This document shows, piece by piece, positions 58,843 through 64,000 of a DNA stretch of 64,000 nucleotides. The notes under the pieces are model-generated. The model was not told the origin of the DNA and searched no databases. It saw nothing but the letters and a program-made list of their open reading frames with translations. Position 1 is the stretch's first letter, and each line of letters opens with the position of its first letter. This stretch comes from Streptomyces roseoverticillatus. GTDB lineage: Bacteria > Actinomycetota > Actinomycetes > Streptomycetales > Streptomycetaceae. Where the stretch lies: positions 1 through 64,000 of the forward strand of contig NZ_JOFL01000001.1 in assembly GCF_000719265.1 (NCBI RefSeq), given 5' to 3'. Both the position numbers and the translations under genes were made by a program.

Positions 58843-60489
58843 GTGAAAGAGAAGGTCCGGGAGGCGGCCCTGACCGGCTTCGTGGCGCTGGACCGGCGGC
58901 TGCCGGCCGCCGAGGCGGCGAAGGCGCTGCTGCGCAAGGCGTTCCCCGACCACTGGTCGTTCCTGCTGGGGGAACTCGCCCTCTACAGCTTCGTCGTCCT
59001 GGTGCTCACCGGCTCCTACCTGACGCTCTTCTTCGACCCGGGCATGACGCAGAGCGTGTACGCCGGCCCGTACGAGCCGCTGCGCGGCCTGCGGATGTCG
59101 CAGGCCTACCTGACGACGCTCGACCTGAGCTTCGAGGTGCGGGGCGGGCTGCTCATCCGTCAGGTCCACCACTGGGCCGCGCTCGTCTTCGTGGCGGCGA
59201 TCGCGGTCCACATGCTCCGCGTGTTCTTCACGGGCGCCTTCCGCAGGCCCCGGGAGGCCAACTGGGTCGTGGGCCTGACGTTGTTCGTCCTCGCGCTCCT
59301 CGAAGGCTTCGCCGGCTACTCGCTGCCGGACGACCTGCTCTCCGGGACGGGGATGCGGACGGCGCACACGATCGTGATGTCGATCCCCGTCGTGGGCACG
59401 TACCTGAGCTCGTTCATCTGGCGCGGGCCGTTCCCGGGGCATGTGATCCTTCCCCGGCTGTACGTCGTGCACGTGCTGTTCGTGCCCGGTGTGCTGATCG
59501 CCCTGATCACCGTGCACCTGATCCTGGTGGTCTACCTCAAGCACACGCACTGGGCGGAACGCGGCCGGACGAACCGCAACGCCGTCGGGCAGCCCATGTT
59601 CCCGCAGTTCGCCACGAAGTCCACGGGCCTGTTCCTGATGATCTTCGGCCTGCTGACCGCGCTCGGCGGGCTCGCCCAGGTCAACCCCGTCTGGGCGTAC
59701 GGGCCCTACCGGGCCGACCAGGTGGCCACCGACGCCCAGCCCGACTGGTACGTGGGGTTCCTGGAGGGCGCCCTGCGCGTGATGCCCCCGTGGGAGACGG
59801 TGCTGTGGGGGCACACCTTCATGTGGAACGTGCTGATCCCGGCGGTCGTCCTGCCGGGCCTGCTGTTCACGGGCCTCTACCTGTATCCCTTCCTGGAGAA
59901 GTGGATCGCCGGGGACCGCTCGGAGCACCACCTGGCCGACCGCCCGCGCAACCAGGCCGCCCGCACGGCGCTGGGCGTGGCCGGCATCGTCTTCTACGCC
60001 GTCCTGCTGGCGGCCGGCGGCAACGACGTGATCGCGTACTCCTTCCGGGTCTCCGTCAACACCCTGACCTGGATCTTCCGCATCGCGGTGGTCCTCGGCC
60101 CGGTGCTCGCGTTCTGGGTCACCCGGCGCATCTGCCTGGCCCTGCAGGCCCACGACCGCAGACTGCTCACCGAGGGCCAGGAGAGCGGTGACGTCGAGCA
60201 GGACGTCCAGGGCGGGCTCGGCGAGGGCCACGAGACGCTGTCCGCCGGGCAGGGCTACCGCCTGATGGTGCGTGAGGTGCCGCGGCCCCTGACGGCGCCC
60301 CGGGGCGAGCTGCCGCGCCGGCAGCGGCTGCGGCTGGCCCTCAGCTCCTGGTACTACGGTGACCGCGTCGAGCTCCCGGTGACGCCCGAGCAGCGGCGCG
60401 CCATCGAGGAGCGGACGGCCGCACCGGTCGAGCCGGAGGAGCCGGGCACGGCCGCCGAGCGGGGCGAGCCGGCCGGGCGCGGTTCCTAG
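58843..60489 (+). CDS. qcrB: Accessory cytochrome b subunit of the bc complex
   Basis: 548 residues from GTG 58843. Actinobacterial QcrB: heme-ligating histidines in RQVHHWAALVFVAAIAVHMLRVFF and RTAHTIVMS / VVHVLFVPGVLIALITVHLILVVYLKHTHW, quinol-site region PPWETVLWGHTF, and a charged C-terminal extension. The usual partners qcrC, qcrA and ctaE are absent here; instead it converges with ctaF and ctaD, overlapping ctaF by four bases. This looks like a second respiratory set, probably working with core subunits encoded elsewhere. Confidence 0.88.
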   Translation: MKEKVREAALTGFVALDRRLPAAEAAKALLRKAFPDHWSFLLGELALYSFVVLVLTGSYLTLFFDPGMTQSVYAGPYEPLRGLRMSQAYLTTLDLSFEVRGGLLIRQVHHWAALVFVAAIAVHMLRVFFTGAFRRPREANWVVGLTLFVLALLEGFAGYSLPDDLLSGTGMRTAHTIVMSIPVVGTYLSSFIWRGPFPGHVILPRLYVVHVLFVPGVLIALITVHLILVVYLKHTHWAERGRTNRNAVGQPMFPQFATKSTGLFLMIFGLLTALGGLAQVNPVWAYGPYRADQVATDAQPDWYVGFLEGALRVMPPWETVLWGHTFMWNVLIPAVVLPGLLFTGLYLYPFLEKWIAGDRSEHHLADRPRNQAARTALGVAGIVFYAVLLAAGGNDVIAYSFRVSVNTLTWIFRIAVVLGPVLAFWVTRRICLALQAHDRRLLTEGQESGDVEQDVQGGLGEGHETLSAGQGYRLMVREVPRPLTAPRGELPRRQRLRLALSSWYYGDRVELPVTPEQRRAIEERTAAPVEPEEPGTAAERGEPAGRGS

Positions 60490-60881
60490 CGGTTCTCGCG
60501 CTGGACGTACTGGAAGGCCATGCCGCCCACCCCGGCGGCCAGGACGCCGAAGCCGATGACGAACAGCCACAGCCCGTAGACGATGCCCAGGGCCGAGAGG
60601 GCGGCGCCCAGGGCGGTCAGCGGAGGGTAGGCGCTGCGCGGCGGGAAGAAGTCCAGCGGGCCCGCGCGGTCGGCGATCGCGGCCTTCTTGTCGTCCTCCG
60701 GCCGGGCGCCCCGGCGGCGGTAGTTCATGGCGAAGAAGAAGGACATCAGCGACGCCATGATGAAGGAGACCGTCAGCGCGGCGGTCCCCGCGGGTTCCCG
60801 CCCGGAGAGCCAGACGTAGACGGCTCCGGTGACGAGGAAGAAGCCGGCGACGCCGGCGAAGAGGACGGCCTCGGTCTTCAT
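60486..60881 (-). CDS. ctaF: Cytochrome c oxidase subunit IV, actinobacterial type
   Basis: 131 residues. Four membrane segments (VLFAGVAGFFLVTGAVYVWLSG, TAALTVSFIMASLMSFFFAM, ALGAALSALGIVYGLWLFVIG, GVLAAGVGGMAFQYV) with the RRRGARPEDDKKA loop and GPLDFFPPRSAYPP typical of CtaF. It lies 61 bp downstream of ctaD in the same direction. Confidence 0.88.
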   Translation of the reverse strand: MKTEAVLFAGVAGFFLVTGAVYVWLSGREPAGTAALTVSFIMASLMSFFFAMNYRRRGARPEDDKKAAIADRAGPLDFFPPRSAYPPLTALGAALSALGIVYGLWLFVIGFGVLAAGVGGMAFQYVQRENR

Positions 60882-60900
60882 CGGGACATGTTCCTCGCTA

Positions 60901-60944
60901 TCAAGGGAGGCGCTATGAGGGGAAGTGCAATGAGGGGAGGTGCT
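60901..60944. repeat. 15-bp tandem repeats between ctaD and ctaF
   Basis: ATGAGGGGAAGTGCA (60915-60929) and ATGAGGGGAGGTGCT (60930-60944) are adjacent; a partial third copy (AGGGAGGCGCT) precedes them. They occupy most of the 61-bp ctaD-ctaF gap and touch the ctaD stop. Confidence 0.65.
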
Positions 60945-62625
60945 ACCGGGGGAGGCTCTTGGCTTCCGCCGCCTCCAGGGCTTCCGGGTGATGCAGGTCG
61001 AAGGCGGGGGAATCGGACCTCACCCGCGGCAGTGCGCGGAAGTTGTGGCGCGGCGGCGGGCAACTCGTGGCCCACTCCAGGGAACGGCCGTAGCCCCAGG
61101 GGTCGTCGACGGTCACCTTCGGCGCGTGCCGGGCGGTGCGCCACACGTTGTACAGGAACGGCAGGGTCGAGATGCCGAGCAGGAACGCGCCGATGGACGA
61201 GACGGTGTTCATCAGGGTGAACCCGTCGGCGGCGAGGTAGTCGGCGTAGCGCCGGGGCATGCCGGACTCGCCGAGCCAGTGCTGCACCAGGAACGTGATC
61301 TGGAAGCCGGCGAAGAGCGTGAAGAAGTGGATCCGCCCCAGCCGTTCGTCGAGCATGCGGCCCGTCCACTTCGGCCACCAGAAGTAGAAGCCGCCGAACA
61401 TGGCGAAGACGACGGTGCCGAAGAGCACGTAGTGCAGGTGCGCGACGATGAAGTACGTGTCGGTGACGTGGAAGTCGAGCGGCGGCGAGGCGATGAGGAC
61501 ACCGCTGAGGCCGCCGAGCAGGAAGGTGACGAGGAAGCCGACCGCCCACAGCATGGGCGTCTCGAAGGAGATGCTGCCGCGCCACATCGTGCCGATCCAG
61601 TTGAAGAACTTCACCCCGGTGGGGACCGCGATCAGGAAGGACATCAGGGAGAAGAAGGGCAGCAGGACGGCTCCGGTCGCGAACATGTGGTGCGCCCACA
61701 CGGAGGCCGACAGCATGGTGATGGCGATGGTGGCTCCCACCATCCCGGCGTAGCCGAAGAGCGGTTTGCGGCTGAACACCGGGATGATCTCGGTGATCAC
61801 GCCGAAGAACGGCAGCGCGACGATGTAGACCTCGGGGTGGCCGAAGAACCAGAACAGGTGCTGCCACAGCAGGGCGCCGCCGTTGGCCGCGTCGAAGACG
61901 TGGGCGCCGAACTTCCGGTCCGCCTCCAGGCACAGCAGGGCCGCGGTGAGGACGGGAAAGGCGAGCAGCGCCAGGATGGAGGTGAAGAGGATGTTCCAGG
62001 TGAAGACCGGCATGCGGAACATCGTCAGGCCCGGCGCACGCAGGCAGACGATGGTGGCGATGAAGTTCACCGACCCCAGGACCGTGCTGAGGCCCGCCAC
62101 GACCAGGCCCATCGCCCACAGGTCGCCGCCCGCGCCGGGCGAGTAGACGGCGCTGTTGAGCGGGGCGTAGGCGAACCAGCCGAAGGGCGCGGCACCGCCG
62201 GGCACGACGAAACCGGAGACGACGATCAGCCCGCCGAGGAGGAACAGCCAGTACGTCATGGCGTTCAGCCGCGGGAACGCCACGTCCGGGGAGCCGATCT
62301 GCAGGGGCATCACGGCGTTGGCGAATCCGGCGAACATGGGCGTCGCGAACAACAGCATCATGACGGTGCCGTGCATGGTGACCAGCTGGTTGTACTGGGC
62401 GGTGCTGACGAGTTGCAGCCCCGGCCGGGCCAGTTCCGCCCGCATGACCATCGCCATGAGCCCCGCGAGGAGGAAGAAGCAGAAGGCGGTCACCAGATAC
62501 ATGTTCCCGATCACCTTGTGATCGGTGGTGGTGAGGTACGTCAGCATCCTGCCGCCCAGCCGGCCCGGAGGGCCGTCGGCGGTCTCCGTCGCCCCGTCGG
62601 TTCTCTCCTGCTCCAGCTGCGGCAT
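60943..62625 (-). CDS. ctaD: Cytochrome c oxidase subunit I, second copy type
   Basis: 560 residues from ATG 62625 (GGAGGGG upstream). Heme-copper oxidase core: [25 protein letters not shown] (low-spin heme ligand), [19 protein letters not shown] with the Cu-B His-Tyr region, WAHHMF (Cu-B histidines), [11 protein letters not shown] (heme ligands). About 12 membrane helices. Catalyses oxygen reduction at the membrane. Pairs with ctaF downstream; no ctaC or ctaE nearby, so it is an accessory copy needing partners from the main locus. Confidence 0.95.
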   Translation of the reverse strand: MPQLEQERTDGATETADGPPGRLGGRMLTYLTTTDHKVIGNMYLVTAFCFFLLAGLMAMVMRAELARPGLQLVSTAQYNQLVTMHGTVMMLLFATPMFAGFANAVMPLQIGSPDVAFPRLNAMTYWLFLLGGLIVVSGFVVPGGAAPFGWFAYAPLNSAVYSPGAGGDLWAMGLVVAGLSTVLGSVNFIATIVCLRAPGLTMFRMPVFTWNILFTSILALLAFPVLTAALLCLEADRKFGAHVFDAANGGALLWQHLFWFFGHPEVYIVALPFFGVITEIIPVFSRKPLFGYAGMVGATIAITMLSASVWAHHMFATGAVLLPFFSLMSFLIAVPTGVKFFNWIGTMWRGSISFETPMLWAVGFLVTFLLGGLSGVLIASPPLDFHVTDTYFIVAHLHYVLFGTVVFAMFGGFYFWWPKWTGRMLDERLGRIHFFTLFAGFQITFLVQHWLGESGMPRRYADYLAADGFTLMNTVSSIGAFLLGISTLPFLYNVWRTARHAPKVTVDDPWGYGRSLEWATSCPPPRHNFRALPRVRSDSPAFDLHHPEALEAAEAKSLPR

Positions 62626-62785
62626 CGCCCCTCCGTGGGCCCGTGCCCGTTGCGGCGGGCGCCTCGTGTGTAGCCGGGTGCGCCGGAGCGCAAACCACGA
62701 CTGGGCCATTCGGACGGGCGGCCGGAAGCACACCGGTCATGACCGGCCCGGATGCGGGCAGACGAAGGAAAAGGAGGTGAACCTC

Positions 62786-62941
62786 ATGGTTCCACTGCTG
62801 ATCGTCCTGCTCCTCGCGCTGCTCCTCTTCGGCGCCGGCTTCGCACTCAAGATCCTCTGGTGGGTCGCGATCGTCGTGCTGGTCCTCTGGCTCCTCGGCT
62901 TCCTCGTCCGTTCCGGCGGGGGCCGCTGGTACCGCTGGTAG
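62786..62941 (+). CDS. 51-residue hydrophobic membrane protein
   Basis: From ATG 62786, behind a full-strength AAGGAGGTGA ribosome site. Almost entirely hydrophobic (VPLLIVLLLALLLFGAGFAL, WWVAIVVLVLWLLGFLV) with a short basic-aromatic end (GGGRWYRW). Short proteins of this kind recur in Streptomyces without known role. The very strong site implies high expression. Confidence 0.75.
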   Translation: MVPLLIVLLLALLLFGAGFALKILWWVAIVVLVLWLLGFLVRSGGGRWYRW

Positions 62942-63077
62942 CAGCCGGGCCCGGCTTCGGCTCCGAGGCCGACGGCCTGATCGGGCCAGGGGTACGGCGT
63001 TTCGTCACCGGGCGCGCCCTCGTGCGGTGTAATGGCCCACAAGAGTGGCGAGACACCGGCACCCCTCAGGAGCGAGC

Positions 63078-64000
63078 GTGGACACACCACCGCACGAAGC
63101 CGCGGCCTCGGCCGCACGTCAGGAAGCGGCGCGGCTGACGGCCAAGGACATCCACGGCATCGCCCTGACCTGGGTCGACAACGCGGGCATCACCCGCATG
63201 AAGGCCGTCCCGACCGCCCGGCTCGCCCACGCGGCACAGTGGGGCGTGGGCATGTCGCCCGTCTTCGACGTGTACCTCAGCGACGACTCCGCCGTCACCA
63301 GCCGCCACATCGGCGGCCCCGACGGGGACCTGCGCCTCTTCCCCGACCTCGACCGCCTCACCGTCCTCGCCGCTCAGCCGGGCTGGGCCTGGGCCCCGGC
63401 CGACCGCCACGAACAGGACGGCACCCCGTACGCGGCCTGCCAGCGCCTGTTCGCGCGGCGCATGACCGACCGGGCCGCGCAGGCCGGCCTCGAACTGCGC
63501 ATGGGGTACGAGACCGAGTGGGTCGTCACCCACGCCGCGGGACGGGCCGGCGAGCAGGCCGCCGGGAACGGCTCCCGCACGGAGGAGGGTGCGCCGCGCT
63601 ACGCCGGCCCCGGCCCCGCCTACGGCATGACGCGCGTCGTCGCCCTCTCCGACTACGTGCGCGACGTCCTGCAGGCCCTGGCCGCCCAGGGCATCGACGT
63701 GCTGCAGATCCACCCGGAGTACTCCCCCGGCCAGTTCGAGGTCTCCACCGCCGCCGCCGGCCCCGTCACCGCCGCCGACCACACCGTGCTCGTCCGCGAG
63801 ACCATCCGCGCCGTGTCCGCGCACCACGGCCTGCACGCCACGTTCGCGCCCCTCGTCGAGCCCGGGACCGTGGGCAACGGCGCGCACCTCCACCTCAGCC
63901 TCTGGCGGGACGGCGCCAACCTGTTCCGCGGCGGCGACGGGCCGTTCGGCATGACCGGGCCCGGCGAGGCGTTCCTCGCCGGCATCCTCCACGAGCTCCC
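63078..64000 (+). CDS. Glutamine-synthetase-family protein, C-terminus beyond window
   Basis: 307 residues visible from GTG 63078 (AGGAG upstream). N-terminal beta-grasp (DIHGIALTWVDNAGITRMKAVPTARL) and the start of the catalytic domain: MGYETEWVV (metal Glu), IHPEYSPGQFEVSTAA, and FAPLVEPGTVGNGAHLHLSLW (ATP/glutamate site). It belongs to the GlnA-like group (gamma-glutamylpolyamine or other amine ligases) rather than housekeeping GlnA, judging by AWAPADRHEQDG and the long insert about residues 150-180. Cut by the right edge. Confidence 0.88.
   Translation, partial: MDTPPHEAAASAARQEAARLTAKDIHGIALTWVDNAGITRMKAVPTARLAHAAQWGVGMSPVFDVYLSDDSAVTSRHIGGPDGDLRLFPDLDRLTVLAAQPGWAWAPADRHEQDGTPYAACQRLFARRMTDRAAQAGLELRMGYETEWVVTHAAGRAGEQAAGNGSRTEEGAPRYAGPGPAYGMTRVVALSDYVRDVLQALAAQGIDVLQIHPEYSPGQFEVSTAAAGPVTAADHTVLVRETIRAVSAHHGLHATFAPLVEPGTVGNGAHLHLSLWRDGANLFRGGDGPFGMTGPGEAFLAGILHEL

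Noticed and set aside
1..64000. CRISPR arrays, tRNA/rRNA genes, insertion sequences or prophage
   Set aside because: I saw no regularly spaced repeats of CRISPR size, no cloverleaf-like or rRNA sequence, and no transposase, integrase or phage structural gene.

Overview
The window is high-GC actinomycete DNA with strongly G/C-ended third codon positions, many GTG starts, leaderless promoters of the TAGCCT type and rare TTA codons. Gene content (DUF5997, twin DUF1540, SLT-lysozyme, SpoIIE phosphatase, stand-alone metE under a B12 riboswitch, accessory cytochrome b/ctaD) points to a Streptomyces chromosome. I see no rRNA, tRNA, CRISPR array, transposase or integrase.

Layout. (1) 1-5.3 kb: an edge-cut secreted SLT protein, an SDR/DUF2867 protein, a small secreted protein, then on the minus strand a secreted protein that aligns along its catalytic and translocation domains with diphtheria toxin, with a Crp/Fnr regulator diverging from it. 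(2) 5.4-12.1 kb: a five-gene operon of class III nucleotide cyclase, degenerate P-loop (STAND-like) protein with helical repeats, SPFH-like protein, Pycsar-type membrane protein and M48 membrane protease. The first two proteins carry a nearly identical 24-residue Gly-rich module, and two of the genes contain TTA (bldA) codons. This looks like a Pycsar-related defence or conflict system. (3) 12.2-25.5 kb: ordinary accessory genes (glutathione peroxidase, aldo/keto reductase with a divergent TetR, hydrolase, prenyl diphosphate synthase, SpoIIE phosphatase, acetyltransferase, methyltransferase, DUF1540, DUF5997, orphan LysR-type ligand domain, DUF1266, PTP-like phosphatase, CoA-transferase, Ohr).

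(4) About 25.6-48.9 kb: an apparent biosynthetic gene cluster. It holds a complete extra C5 route to porphobilinogen (gltX, hemA, hemL, hemB paralogues), an ADP-forming acyl-CoA synthetase, an FAD monooxygenase, two Asp/Glu-racemase-fold proteins lacking the usual cysteine pair, an F420-type LLM oxidoreductase, a one-module type I PKS (KS-AT-degenerate DH-ACP), a 2OG-Fe(II) oxygenase, EamA and MFS exporters, and LysR, TetR and two paralogous YciI-LuxR fusion regulators. The simplest reading is that glutamate is turned into 5-aminolevulinate and porphobilinogen by dedicated enzymes, oxidised or ring-opened, and joined to a polyketide unit. I do not recognise the product.

(5) 48.9-64 kb: sulfite-oxidase-family molybdoenzyme, MFS with ArsR/DUF5937, small unknown genes, B12 riboswitch with metE, a zinc-ribbon TetR diverging from a small membrane protein across an 18-bp palindrome, an accessory respiratory set (cytochrome b, CtaF, CtaD), a 51-residue hydrophobic protein, and an edge-cut glutamine-synthetase-family gene.
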